Assembly (NCBI RefSeq): GCF_020075705.1
Contig: NZ_JAIQUM010000018.1
Coordinates: forward strand, 9,285 to 73,284
DNA length: 64,000 nucleotides
Source of the DNA: Metabacillus rhizolycopersici
GTDB taxonomy: Bacteria; Bacillota; Bacilli; Bacillales; Bacillaceae
Direction: 5' to 3'
The stretch's first letter is position 1. Each line of letters opens with the position of its first letter. This document shows positions 36,565 through 45,730 of this stretch, one piece after another. A program made the position numbers and the translations under genes. Below the pieces are notes generated by a model. That model was not told the origin of the DNA. It saw only the letters and a list, made by a program, of their open reading frames with translations, and searched no databases.

Positions 36565-38049
36565 TTATTTCCAAATATCTTTCAAATTCCAATAAGTTAA
36601 TTCCTGTACTAGTACTTCACTATTGTTGTCACCATTGTAAGCGAAAAGCTCAACTCCTAATCTTTCTTCTCCCGGATAGATACGACTTGTCATCGTCGCT
36701 TGTCCATCATTAGCAAATACTTCGATTGAGGAACGATCAATGAAAATACGTAAAGTCAGCAAACCATTTGCTTCAAGTGTTGCATTTCTAACCCCATCTT
36801 CTACCTTTCCACTTTTAGAACAATCAAGGATTAACTTTTGTTGTTCCAAATGGTAAGTTATCACTGTCTCCTCATCATTAAGACCACGAATTTTCAAGCC
36901 AACAGCAGATGCAGTAGTATTTGTTAACTCAAAGACAGCCTTTACTTCGAGTAGATCCTCTTTCGTTTTTACTAAATAGTCACCAGAGATTGATTTATTC
37001 TTGCATACATGATGTTCTGATTCACGTAGTAAAGATACTTCTTCAACAGGATTCATGAGAATTTTATTATTAGATCCTAATGTTACTTCACGCGGTAATG
37101 TTAATGCTCCACACCAGCCATCTGTTTTTGTCGGCATGTTTGCTTCCCACATATCCATCCAGCCTATCGCAATTCGACGACCTTTTGAATCTAATAATGT
37201 TTGTACTGCATAAAAGTCATGTCCATGATCTAATTCAGTGAACGCACCATGAACAAATTCATTTGTATCATAATCATAATCCCCTACTAAATAACCTGTT
37301 TGGAATAAGTTATTATAGTCATCACCGTCTGCCTCAATACCTTGTGGTGAAATCATTAGCACATATTTCCCATCTAACTCAAAGAAATCTGGGCATTCCC
37401 ACATAAACCCTAGTGTACCGTCGCTTTGAGCTAGAACACCAACATACTCCCATTTTCGCAAATCAGCTGAGCGATATAAAATGACTCTCCCAACCTTCTC
37501 TTTCGTTGCATTTCCTAAAATCATATACCATGTGTCGTTATGCTTCCATACTTTGGGATCACGGAAATGATGTGCACTATCTGCTGGCGGTTTTGCAATA
37601 ACAGGATTTTCTCCTATTTTTTCGAAAGTAACCCCATCACGACTTACTGCGATATTTTGATTTTGAAAAAAAACATCATTCTCTTTGTCTGTATAATGGT
37701 GTCCTGTATAAATTAATGTTAACTCACCATCATTATCTACCGCACTTCCTGAAAAACAGCCATCTACATCACAAACATCTCCAGGAGCTAACGCAACAGG
37801 TAAATGTTCCCAATGAACAAGATCTTTACTTTTCACATGTCCCCAGTGCATCGGCCCCCAGTTTTCATTATATGGATGATGTTGGTAAAATACATGATAT
37901 TCTCCGTTAAATTGTACTAAACCATTTGGGTCATTAATCCAGTTTGCTGGCGCCATAATGTGGTAACCAAGTCGATAACGTTGATTCATTGTTTCCTTTG
38001 TTTTCGTTAGTGCCTCTTCTGCTTGTTTTATTCTATCAATTGTTAACAT
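36565..38049 (-). CDS. scrB: GH32 sucrose hydrolase (sucrase-6-phosphate hydrolase type)
   Basis: About 494 residues. The nucleophile motif NWINDPNGL, the transition-state FRDPKVW and the acid/base MWECPDFF of GH32 are all present, with a C-terminal beta-sandwich (FIDRSSIEVFANDG). It has no signal peptide, so it acts on sugar inside the cell. As the partner transporter is a proton symporter rather than a PTS, the substrate is probably free sucrose. ATG 38049 is eight bases after AGGAGG. Confidence 0.93.
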   Translation of the reverse strand: MLTIDRIKQAEEALTKTKETMNQRYRLGYHIMAPANWINDPNGLVQFNGEYHVFYQHHPYNENWGPMHWGHVKSKDLVHWEHLPVALAPGDVCDVDGCFSGSAVDNDGELTLIYTGHHYTDKENDVFFQNQNIAVSRDGVTFEKIGENPVIAKPPADSAHHFRDPKVWKHNDTWYMILGNATKEKVGRVILYRSADLRKWEYVGVLAQSDGTLGFMWECPDFFELDGKYVLMISPQGIEADGDDYNNLFQTGYLVGDYDYDTNEFVHGAFTELDHGHDFYAVQTLLDSKGRRIAIGWMDMWEANMPTKTDGWCGALTLPREVTLGSNNKILMNPVEEVSLLRESEHHVCKNKSISGDYLVKTKEDLLEVKAVFELTNTTASAVGLKIRGLNDEETVITYHLEQQKLILDCSKSGKVEDGVRNATLEANGLLTLRIFIDRSSIEVFANDGQATMTSRIYPGEERLGVELFAYNGDNNSEVLVQELTYWNLKDIWK

Positions 38050-38061
38050 AATCATTTCCTC

Positions 38062-39303
38062 CTAAATAGCCTTTTGAACTTCATTTTTATTGTGATTGAT
38101 CCCTTTACTTTTTTTAGAGCTTACGAGAGTGAAGATTGATAGGATCGTAAAACATAAAACCATAATTCCCATTACCATATACGTATCTCGGAAACCGATA
38201 CTATCGTATAATTTACCAGCAATTGGTGAAAGAATAGATGCCCCTACTTGGGAAGCAAACTGGAAACCAACTAGATATAATACGGAAGATAAACGCGTAT
38301 CAAAATTTGCTGCTAAATATTTAAAAATAGCGATGAGCATAATCGGTAATTCTAAAGCGTGAATTAATTTCATCCCTGATATTCCGATTGGCCCCTCTAC
38401 CATCCCAGATCCTACTATTCTAAACGCCATCAAAAATCCTGCTAATAGTAAACTATTTTTCGCTCCTAATTTATTGACAATAAATGGGGCAAGAAACATC
38501 ATTCCTGCTTCTAAAAATACTTGGAACGAATTCAAATAACCAAATACTTGATTTCCCAATGCTTCTGTAGGAAATAATGATGCATAATACAGTGGGAATT
38601 GCTGATCATATACACTATAGACACATGTTACTCCGATCACATATACTATCAAAAACCAGAAATCTTTTAATAGAAAGAGCTGCCCAATATCTTTTAATTT
38701 AACAGAATCAGCTCTCTCTAACTCTTGATCTGTCATTTCAACTTTCACAGATAGAATGATGGCAACTAAAATGATCGCTGAAACTGATGCCACCCAAAAG
38801 TTGATGTTTGGATTGATATTAAATAGTTGTCCTGCAAAAAATGTAGCTGCTGCCCATCCTAATGAGCCCCACATTCTTGATTTCCCATATTCAAAGTCGT
38901 ATTTACGACCGATTTTTTCAATGTACGATTCGATCGCTCCGATACCTGCTAGAAAAGCAACCCCTAAGTAAAGTCCCCCAACAATTGCTCCTAAGATGAC
39001 ATTGTATTGTAATAATGGTCCATATACATAAATATAAAATGGTCCGACAAATACGAGCATGACACTAATAAAAAATAAAATATTTTTCTTTAATCCTATT
39101 TTGTCAGAAATATAACCGTATATTGGTTGCATACACAAAGCAAAGATAGCGTTTACAGAAAAGATAATCCCCGTTGCTGCCCCGCTTAAATTGATTTCTT
39201 GTCCTAACCAAATTGAAAATAAGGAATAACTAGATGACCAAGTAAAAAAGAAAAAGAAAAAATATGCACTTAATTTCCAATAAAGACTCTTTGAATCTTT
39301 CAT
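38062..39303 (-). CDS. Oligosaccharide:H+ symporter (LacY/CscB-like MFS)
   Basis: About 413 residues and 12 membrane helices. SLYWKLSAYFFFFFFTWSSS and IYGYISDKIGLKKN fit the oligosaccharide:H+ symporter family (sucrose permease CscB, LacY). It starts at ATG 39303, nine bases after AAAGGAG. It is the first gene of the scr operon, six bases from scrB apart from the start ambiguity, and is driven by the operator-overlapped promoter at 39365-39407. Confidence 0.9.
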   Translation of the reverse strand: MKDSKSLYWKLSAYFFFFFFTWSSSYSLFSIWLGQEINLSGAATGIIFSVNAIFALCMQPIYGYISDKIGLKKNILFFISVMLVFVGPFYIYVYGPLLQYNVILGAIVGGLYLGVAFLAGIGAIESYIEKIGRKYDFEYGKSRMWGSLGWAAATFFAGQLFNINPNINFWVASVSAIILVAIILSVKVEMTDQELERADSVKLKDIGQLFLLKDFWFLIVYVIGVTCVYSVYDQQFPLYYASLFPTEALGNQVFGYLNSFQVFLEAGMMFLAPFIVNKLGAKNSLLLAGFLMAFRIVGSGMVEGPIGISGMKLIHALELPIMLIAIFKYLAANFDTRLSSVLYLVGFQFASQVGASILSPIAGKLYDSIGFRDTYMVMGIMVLCFTILSIFTLVSSKKSKGINHNKNEVQKAI

Positions 39304-39345
39304 AGCATTTGCTCCTTTTAGATAGGATAATAAATTTTTCGTTTC

Positions 39346-39359
39346 TGAAAGCACTTTCA
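39346..39359 (-). promoter_or_regulatory. cre-like site of the sucrose operon
   Basis: TGAAAGCACTTTCA is palindromic and differs from the CcpA cre consensus only in the central G. It lies between the promoter and the symporter start, a position where CcpA would act as a roadblock under glucose. Confidence 0.55.
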
Positions 39360-39364
39360 ACATC

Positions 39365-39407
39365 ATTTTATGTCAACCGGTTTCATATGTCAACCCGTTG
39401 ACATATG
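39365..39407 (-). promoter_or_regulatory. Promoter overlapped by a LacI-type operator
   Basis: On the minus strand TTGACA (39393-39388) and TAAAAT (39370-39365) are 17 bases apart. An almost perfect 24-bp palindrome, CATATGTCAAC-CC-GTTGACATATG at 39384-39407, covers the -35 box. A second half-like copy (TGTCAACCGGTT) falls in the spacer. This fits direct repression by the adjacent LacI-family regulator. Confidence 0.8.
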
Positions 39408-39415
39408 AAAAAATA

Positions 39416-39443
39416 AAAAACATTGCCCTCAGCAATGTTTTTA
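39416..39443 (-). terminator. Terminator after the LacI-family regulator gene
   Basis: AACATTGC/GCAATGTT stem with a five-base loop, followed on the minus strand by TTTTTTATTTTTT. The stop codon of the regulator lies within the ascending A-run. It separates the regulator gene from the scr promoter. Confidence 0.85.
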
Positions 39444-40424
39444 CGTTGTTGTTCCTTCTATTAATTTAACAGGAAGACGTGTTTCCAGTGGGATTTCACT
39501 AAAATCCCCTTCTATTTCTTTTACTAATAATTCAATTGCTGTTTTTGCAATTGATGCAATCGGCTGCTGAATTGTTGTCAATTCTGGCAGTAATATTTGA
39601 GTAGTTTCTGTTCCGTCATAGCCGACCACTTTTACCTGACCTGGTACATCTAAACCTCGTTTTTTTGCCTCCGTTATAAAAGATGCGGCAAATAAATCAT
39701 TACTCGCAAAAACTCCGTCTACATTGGGATAATCATCAAAAATCTTACTTATGACTTGTTGTTGACTTTGTCGATCAAAAACATCCGGAACTTCATATGT
39801 GATTGGTGTTCTTCCATTATTATTCATGACATCTTCATACGCATTTCGCCTTAACATTGCCGGTGTTTCCAATTCCTTTTGTCCATTAATATGAATAATA
39901 GTCTGACAGCCTTTCTCTATTAAAAGCTTTATTGCTATTTTTCCGCCTTCATAATTATCAGAACTTACAACTGGAATTGTTTCTGATAGATTTCGATCAA
40001 TCGCCACAACAGCTAGATTTTGCTTATGATAATTTAGAATACCGCGGTTATGTGTACCAACAATAATTCCATCAACTTGGTTGCGCATAAGCATCTCTAA
40101 ATATTTTTCTTCTTTATCAATACGATTTAAACTATTGCAAAGTAACACCTTGTACCCTAGGGAAGCACTGATATTTTCAAGATGAAAGGTTAGCTCACCA
40201 AAAAAAGGATTACTTGTTGTAGGCAAAATGATTCCAATCAGATTAGATCTTTTATTAAATAATGAACGAGCAACATCGTTTGGAAAATAATTAAGCTCAT
40301 TCATAGCCTTCTGAACATTTTCTCTTGTTTCCTCGCTAATATAGCCACGATTGTTCAATACCCGCGAAACTGTTGTTGGCGAAACACCCGCTAGCTTTGC
40401 TACATCACTAATTTTAGGCTTCAT
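39441..40424 (-). CDS. scrR: LacI-family transcriptional regulator of the sucrose operon
   Basis: About 327 residues from ATG 40424 (GGAGGAAATGGA upstream). The N-terminal HTH has ISDVAKLAGVSPTTVSRVLN with hinge helix PNDVARSLFN. The periplasmic-binding-like core includes GIILPTTSNPFFGEL and IIVGTHNRG. It most likely represses the symporter-scrB-scrK operon through the palindrome at 39384-39407 and is released by a sugar ligand. The gene lies directly upstream in the same direction. Confidence 0.9.
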   Translation of the reverse strand: MKPKISDVAKLAGVSPTTVSRVLNNRGYISEETRENVQKAMNELNYFPNDVARSLFNKRSNLIGIILPTTSNPFFGELTFHLENISASLGYKVLLCNSLNRIDKEEKYLEMLMRNQVDGIIVGTHNRGILNYHKQNLAVVAIDRNLSETIPVVSSDNYEGGKIAIKLLIEKGCQTIIHINGQKELETPAMLRRNAYEDVMNNNGRTPITYEVPDVFDRQSQQQVISKIFDDYPNVDGVFASNDLFAASFITEAKKRGLDVPGQVKVVGYDGTETTQILLPELTTIQQPIASIAKTAIELLVKEIEGDFSEIPLETRLPVKLIEGTTT

Positions 40425-40452
40425 TCCATTTCCTCCAAATGCTTTCAATAAC

Positions 40453-40609
40453 ATAAAGTGAGACTTCCATCAGTGAAGGTTTTCTTTATCCCCACGGATG
40501 GTTAGCGAAACTTATCTTAATCTTTCAGGTAGTTTAGCCCACACTTATAGCTCTTCTTCTCCTCGAAGTCTAGAAGACGGGTTTTTTCTGCCCGTTAATC
40601 TGTCATAAA
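40453..40609. repeat. Dispersed repeat B, copy 2 (divergent)
   Basis: ATAAAGTGAGACTTCCATCAG ... GGATGGTTAGCGAAACTTATC, then GCCCACACTTATAG and a final TCTGCCCGTTAATCTG, ending ATAAA. It is the least conserved of the three copies: the first stem is shortened and the second is rebuilt. It starts 28 bases upstream of the regulator ATG, so the scrR transcript probably begins within or across it. Confidence 0.75.
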
Positions 40610-40827
40610 CATAAAGAATACAGCTAGACTTTATTTCCGATTTAAATCAAAATGTACTATTCGTCTTTTCATTTATCAACATTAAGTAGTCAAATCATAT
40701 ATTCTTATTATATCAAAAAGGATACTAAAAGAATCTCGATTAATGAAATGATGAAAATGAACTTAATGTCTGATAAGTATCTGTACAAGCGATAAGTGTG
40801 ATTTCCTTTTTCTTCATATATGACTGC

Positions 40828-40866
40828 CCCTATATAATCCTTCATAGGTTATATAGGGTTTTATCA
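40828..40866 (+). terminator. Orphan hairpin terminator
   Basis: CCCTATATAA/TTATATAGGG stem followed by TTTTATC on the plus strand. No plus-strand gene lies upstream in this intergenic region. Confidence 0.5.
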
Positions 40867-41054
40867 CATGTTCGGTAGCGTTGATTTGAAATTTTTTTCG
40901 GAGATTAATAGGCGTAAGAAAGCTCCTACTTCAGAGGAATAAAGAGAGCATAATTGGAGGATGAAGACCCCCCATTTATGGAAGTTTCACTGTTAAATAT
41001 TTTACTATTAACCTCTAGAGAAAAAGGTGGATCTAGATGCATTTTTCATTAACT

Positions 41055-41090
41055 TAGGCTGCCGCAAAACCGCTCGGCAGCCTATTTTTT
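41055..41090 (+). terminator. Orphan plus-strand intrinsic terminator
   Basis: TAGGCTGCCG/CGGCAGCCTA stem, ten-base loop, then TTTTTT. It is a very good plus-strand terminator, yet the only genes around are on the minus strand. It may end a small RNA or a lost gene from the 40870-41054 stretch, which also contains a 24-codon ORF (ATG near 40978) of doubtful reality. Confidence 0.75.
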
Positions 41091-41165
41091 CCTCTTCGAT
41101 TAAATAATGCACAAAACATGTGAGCACTGATAAATAAAAAGGGAGCAGTGGGTAAATTCACATTT

Positions 41166-42698
41166 TTAAAGTGGATTTCTTTCTTTCCCTGATTTTAAAT
41201 CAATCACCTTTACAGAATTCTTAGGAACAGGAACTACCTGACTTGCTGGAGCTAATTGCTTATTTTCTACCCAATCAACAAGTAAATCAAAGGATTGGTG
41301 AGCATATGGCAGTAGCGGTTGTAGCTTTTGTTTTGCATCTGTTAATGGATTCCATACAAGACTCTCAACGTGATTTCCATTTTCAATCATGTAGAGGCGA
41401 TGCAAATTTTCTTTCCCTGCCTTTTTTACTAGTTTCTCATATCCTTTTGCATGAACATCTGGAAAAATTAACGTATCTAATGAACCCGCAATGCTAATAA
41501 GAGGAACGTCAATATCTCCTGTATTGGCAACCTTTTTAACATTTTCTTTCAAACTTTTTTTACGGCTATTATAATGATAATCTTTAAAGATAGAATCATA
41601 GGTACGGTCTCTTTGACCAGCTTCCGTAAAGTTTAAATAGTTTCTCCAATCAATTTTATTGGGAGCAGTAGGATCAAAGTGATCACGGTAGATATTTAAT
41701 GTAACGAACCAGTATACTTGATCATGGTAACCCCAAAGGTTTTCTGATCCTTTTGGCACTCCGGCTCGATACAATTCCTTCACTGCTTTTTCCCTTTCCT
41801 TTCCGTTTCCATAGATCGCTTTTTCTGCATGATTAACAACTGGTACTAATGAGCTAATGAGATTGGGAGCTTCTACCGACCATAAAACACCCGCCATATC
41901 AACTCCTCCATCAAAGAGACGCGGTTCTCCCGTTTTTTGGGCTCCATCATGTTCAAGCGCATAACGAACCACATAACCTCCATTCGATAGGCCGATTGCA
42001 TATGTAGGTACCTGATGATTTTTTTTAATTAAATGACTTGCTGGATTTGTAGCGTCAGTTGAACGAATGAGGCGATGAGAATAATGTTTAAGCAAGTAAT
42101 TTTGAGCTGCTTTCGTTGCTTGTCGAAAGCGAAAGTTCCATTCCATTACAGTATCATCATCGTTTACTAGAGCATTTTTCACTTTTGCGAGTGGATCACT
42201 TGGGTCACTTTCTCCTTGAGTACCTTTATCAGTCGCTACATATGCATAGCCCTTCTCTAAAACAAAATCACTAAATAATAGGTCTGTTGACGTTTCATTT
42301 CGAGTGGCTGGAATGCCAGCGGCAACAAGCTTTCCATTCCAATGATCGGGAATACGAATAACAAAGTGTGCATCTTCAAAGATTCCATTTACCTGTGTAC
42401 CCGTAATTTCAGCAGGGTTGTACATTTGATGCCATCCTGAATTGTCCGTTTTCTTTCCCCAATTGAATGGGGTAAGCGCCTGGTTTCCATATAAAATTGC
42501 TTGTTCATATTGTGCAGGATTTTTCGTTGTTAACCAATTCCCATCGACACCGTCAAAATAAGTAGTCGTAACATTATGAGCTCCAGGAATACCTTTATTG
42601 CCTTGTGACGCGAATGAATGTGGAAGATTATGCATAAATGAACTCATCGTAAAAAGCAGTGAGGAAGAAATAGTAAACGCTAACATTTTCCTTTTCAA
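41166..42698 (-). CDS. Secreted alpha/beta hydrolase of unknown specificity
   Basis: About 510 residues with an N-terminal signal peptide ([19 protein letters not shown]...SFA) and a serine-hydrolase core: nucleophile elbow GLSNGGYVV, candidate acid in [10 protein letters not shown] and histidine in IENGNHVES. It resembles tannase/feruloyl-esterase or hydroxybutyrate-oligomer hydrolase-like families, but I cannot choose between them. It starts at TTG 42698, just after GGAGGGG; ATG 42686 is an alternative. It may deacylate an extracellular substrate for the sugar genes that follow. Confidence 0.7.
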   Translation of the reverse strand: MKRKMLAFTISSSLLFTMSSFMHNLPHSFASQGNKGIPGAHNVTTTYFDGVDGNWLTTKNPAQYEQAILYGNQALTPFNWGKKTDNSGWHQMYNPAEITGTQVNGIFEDAHFVIRIPDHWNGKLVAAGIPATRNETSTDLLFSDFVLEKGYAYVATDKGTQGESDPSDPLAKVKNALVNDDDTVMEWNFRFRQATKAAQNYLLKHYSHRLIRSTDATNPASHLIKKNHQVPTYAIGLSNGGYVVRYALEHDGAQKTGEPRLFDGGVDMAGVLWSVEAPNLISSLVPVVNHAEKAIYGNGKEREKAVKELYRAGVPKGSENLWGYHDQVYWFVTLNIYRDHFDPTAPNKIDWRNYLNFTEAGQRDRTYDSIFKDYHYNSRKKSLKENVKKVANTGDIDVPLISIAGSLDTLIFPDVHAKGYEKLVKKAGKENLHRLYMIENGNHVESLVWNPLTDAKQKLQPLLPYAHQSFDLLVDWVENKQLAPASQVVPVPKNSVKVIDLKSGKERNPL

Positions 42699-42881
42699 AT
42701 AAACCCCTCCAATTTGTGAAAATTGTCCATCATTATCCATATTTTACATTTATTTACCTAGAGTTACACGAGTCGAATTGACTATTAGCACAATGCAGAT
42801 TTATAAAAAAGAAAACAAACGCACACTACAGAAAGACATAAGTAGCATGCGTTCGATACTTTTACCTACAGACTAATCGCT

Positions 42882-44099
42882 TCATTTATTTTCTAGTAGA
42901 AACATTTTACCTTTTTTCTGAACTTGCTTTTTTTGTTTGAGGCTATCATACAATGTCATCAAGATGATAATCACAAAACAAATACTTGAAATTTGAAAAA
43001 CAGTTCCTAAATCTACATATGCTGAAACAGCTCCTAATAAGATGGCACTTACACCAAGTCCTAAATCGATTGAGGAGTAAAACATTCCATTGGCAATACC
43101 GCGTCGTTCTGGATCAGTCTTTGATAAAATCCAAGCTTGAAGTGCTGGGAGCATAGAGCCATAACCTGTTCCGAATAAAGCCCCTGCGAGAATAAGCATT
43201 CCCACAGAATACGTATAAGATAACACCCATAGCCCGGCAATTGTTAAGATCGCACATGCCACGATCAATGCCCATGGTCCTTTTGCATCAAATACTTTCC
43301 CAGAGATAGGTCGAACGATTGTAGCCATAACTGCATTACAAAAATAGTATAAAAAGATTTGGTCAATTCCCCGCTCTTCCCCAAAAATGACGATAAATGT
43401 AACAATCGCACCATAGCCAAATGTCGCTAAAATGACGATCACTGCTGGATACCAACTATTTTTGTCAAACAAAGAGCCCAAAATAGTAAATTCCTTAGGA
43501 TTGAATGTCGTTTCTTGAACTGATTTTGGCGTTTCATACTTAACAAATGATAGAGTCACAATAGCAATCAAAGCTAAACTTGTCGCACAAATGATAAGTA
43601 ATTGAAAGCCAAAATTTTGATACACTAAAATTCCTAGACTAGGGGCGATTATCATACCAATAGTAGCTGACAAGCCAAAATACCCCATCCCTTCACCGAT
43701 TCGTTTAGAGGGGACTAGTTCAACAGCTACTGTACCATTTACAGTTGTGGACCATCCCCATGCAAATCCATGAATAAAACGCACTATGAGGAATAGTAGA
43801 ATCGCAAAAGTAAACAAATAGCTAATCGTTAAAAGCACCAGAGCTAAAGCCCCTACAATAACTAACCATTTACGACTACTAGATTCTAAGACAAATCCAA
43901 TAAATGGTCGAATTAAAATCGCTGACACAGCAAATAGAGTTGTGACCAATCCTATTTGAATATCAGATGCTCCAAGTGCTTTCGCTTGTGGCGGCATAGT
44001 AGGTAATAACATCATGAAACTCATAAACAAAAACAAGTTTCCTATTATTAGTAAAATAAATGATTTTGACCAAAGTACAGGTACATCTTTGTGTTCCAT
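42882..44099 (-). CDS. MFS transporter
   Basis: 405 residues, 12 membrane helices. RPFIGFVLESSSRKWLVIVGA (motif A), RFIHGFAWGWSTTVNGT and SKRIGEGMGYFGLSATIG are typical of the Bacillus YfkF/NarK-like drug or metabolite exporters. ATG is nine bases after AAGGAG. It is related to the MFS protein at 8035-9231 (same RIGEGMGYFGLS / RRGEGTSYYSLS motif). The substrate is unknown; it could serve the adjacent sugar cluster. Confidence 0.87.
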   Translation of the reverse strand: MEHKDVPVLWSKSFILLIIGNLFLFMSFMMLLPTMPPQAKALGASDIQIGLVTTLFAVSAILIRPFIGFVLESSSRKWLVIVGALALVLLTISYLFTFAILLFLIVRFIHGFAWGWSTTVNGTVAVELVPSKRIGEGMGYFGLSATIGMIIAPSLGILVYQNFGFQLLIICATSLALIAIVTLSFVKYETPKSVQETTFNPKEFTILGSLFDKNSWYPAVIVILATFGYGAIVTFIVIFGEERGIDQIFLYYFCNAVMATIVRPISGKVFDAKGPWALIVACAILTIAGLWVLSYTYSVGMLILAGALFGTGYGSMLPALQAWILSKTDPERRGIANGMFYSSIDLGLGVSAILLGAVSAYVDLGTVFQISSICFVIIILMTLYDSLKQKKQVQKKGKMFLLENK

Positions 44100-44390
44100 T
44101 TCGATTTTCTCCTTCTTTCGATCACAAGTAGATTGTAAGCACCTCTTAATTTGTTTTTCAAATTAATTAAATTAGTGGTTACTCATTAATTTTTAATCCA
44201 TTTAGTTAAGAGTAACTTACTCTCTTACAACTAGACCTCATTCATAAAATAGCTAAAAGTTACAATCGTTATGAATGATGGTATGAATACACATAAACCG
44301 AGGAGTGATTAATTTCTATCTTAATGAAAGCTCGCCTAGTTTAGTTTTATTCTTTTCATTAAGTTTCCCATCTATTTTCATTCGGTAACA

Positions 44391-44431
44391 AATATAATCG
44401 ACAGAACAATTTCTGTTCTCTCGATTATATT
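44391..44431 (-). terminator. Probable terminator of the first TIM-barrel gene
   Basis: A long nearly perfect hairpin (AATATAATCGA...TCGATTATATT with inner AGAACA/TGTTCT) is followed on the minus strand by TTTGTT. It lies 44 bases after the stop. Confidence 0.6.
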
Positions 44432-44474
44432 ACATAATTTTCATTTAATTCCAAAAACAAACCCTATCTTTCCA

Positions 44475-45335
44475 TTAGAACCAATCTTCATAGCCCAGTT
44501 TTCTCAAGTTATCTGCGGAAGTTTTTAAGCAATCAAAGGGGTCTCGCCCGTACTGCAGATCTTGCTCGACTAAGAAATATTGTGCGCCACTCTCAAGACC
44601 CGCCTCAATAATTGCTTTCATATCAAGGCTCCCTTCACCAACTTCTGCAAATTCGATAACATTAGTGAAAATTTCGCCGAACTTAGCTCGATCTTTTAAA
44701 TCTACTCCACTTAAATCCATCTGACCAATGCGGTAATCTTTTAAATGTAATAATGAAATGCGGTTTTCATATTTTTTAATAAATTCAACAGGGTTTTCGC
44801 CACCTCGATAAATCCAGTGCACATCAAGTTCGAAGCCAAGCTTTGAGGTACTATTTTTCATGATATCAAGCAAATATTCACCATCATATTTTGCGAATTC
44901 GATATGGTGGTTATGATAATATAATTCAATCCCGTGCTCCGCTAAGCGATTGGCCATCTTTTCAGCCTTTTCGATAAATTTCATTATTTTTTCTTTATCG
45001 CCCATTACATTTACCGGTAGCATGCCGATACGTACGAAACTACAATCTAACGTTTTACAATCACTTACAATTTTTTCGAAATTATTTGTCAACGTCTCTC
45101 CTGGAGCACCAGATGCCATTGGCTCTAAACCTGCAGAAAGCGCTGCAATTTTAATATCAAAATCTTTACTCGCCCTTTTTAACTCAGAAACATTTTCCTC
45201 TGTCATTGGAATTTGTGAAACCTCAACTGCATGATATCCAAGCTCATTTATTTTTCTCATCGTCTCATAGACACCTAATTCTTCAACTTTACCTTTAACC
45301 ATCATCATTTGAACGCCAAGTTTGCCTTTTTTCAT
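44475..45335 (-). CDS. Sugar phosphate isomerase/epimerase-like TIM barrel (AP-endonuclease-2 family), copy 1
   Basis: 286 residues. Metal-site segments of the xylose-isomerase-like TIM barrel are present: YYHNHHIEF, FELDVHWIYRGG, SLLHLKDYRIG and FLVEQDLQ. It is a close paralogue of the 286-residue protein at 45731-46591 (start, MTEENVSELKRAS and NLRKLGY tail shared). It is a separate unit with its own cre-like sites upstream. In related pathways such proteins catalyse beta-elimination or hydration of 3-keto sugars, or epimerisation. GGAGG ten bases before the ATG. Confidence 0.85.
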   Translation of the reverse strand: MKKGKLGVQMMMVKGKVEELGVYETMRKINELGYHAVEVSQIPMTEENVSELKRASKDFDIKIAALSAGLEPMASGAPGETLTNNFEKIVSDCKTLDCSFVRIGMLPVNVMGDKEKIMKFIEKAEKMANRLAEHGIELYYHNHHIEFAKYDGEYLLDIMKNSTSKLGFELDVHWIYRGGENPVEFIKKYENRISLLHLKDYRIGQMDLSGVDLKDRAKFGEIFTNVIEFAEVGEGSLDMKAIIEAGLESGAQYFLVEQDLQYGRDPFDCLKTSADNLRKLGYEDWF

Positions 45336-45449
45336 TTTTCGATAGCCTCCAGTTTCATTTTCCTTGTGACTTCTGATTAACGACGAATAACACTAGACAT
45401 CTTCATTAATATACATTTATCATATTAAGAGAAATTCTATGACTCGCAT

Positions 45450-45463
45450 GGTAAACGTTTTCA
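45450..45463 (-). promoter_or_regulatory. cre-like site upstream of TIM-barrel gene 1
   Basis: GGTAAACGTTTTCA matches the CcpA cre consensus at 13 of 14 positions (first base G instead of T). It lies about 115 bases before the start codon at 45335. Confidence 0.55.
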
Positions 45464-45605
45464 AAAAAATTCATTCTTACTTACTTCTCTCAGTAAAGCT
45501 CTCATGTGTTTTAATCAATATTAACTAACGAATCTCTTATTAGTTTAATATAAATTTCTATGAACTTCATTATCTCAAACTGTCGATATTTCAAATGAAA
45601 TTTAC

Positions 45606-45619
45606 TGAGAGCGCTTTCT
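45606..45619 (-). promoter_or_regulatory. Second cre-like site between the two TIM-barrel genes
   Basis: TGAGAGCGCTTTCT has the central GCGC and flanks of a cre site, with one or two mismatches. It is about 270 bases upstream of the gene at 44475-45335. Confidence 0.45.
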
Positions 45620-45670
45620 AATGTCCGTTTGTTTCTTTTATTAATCAATTACGTATTAATCTAGAACGAT

Positions 45671-45701
45671 AAAAAAGATCTGACAGAGTCAGACCTTTTT
45701 T
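45671..45701 (-). terminator. Terminator of the dehydrogenase/TIM-barrel operon
   Basis: GGTCTGAC-TCT-GTCAGATC followed on the minus strand by TTTTTT, 30 bases after the stop of the gene at 45731. It ends the operon, so copy 1 further on needs its own promoter. Confidence 0.88.
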
Positions 45702-45730
45702 AAATTCCCTAATTCATTTTCAGCTTTACC

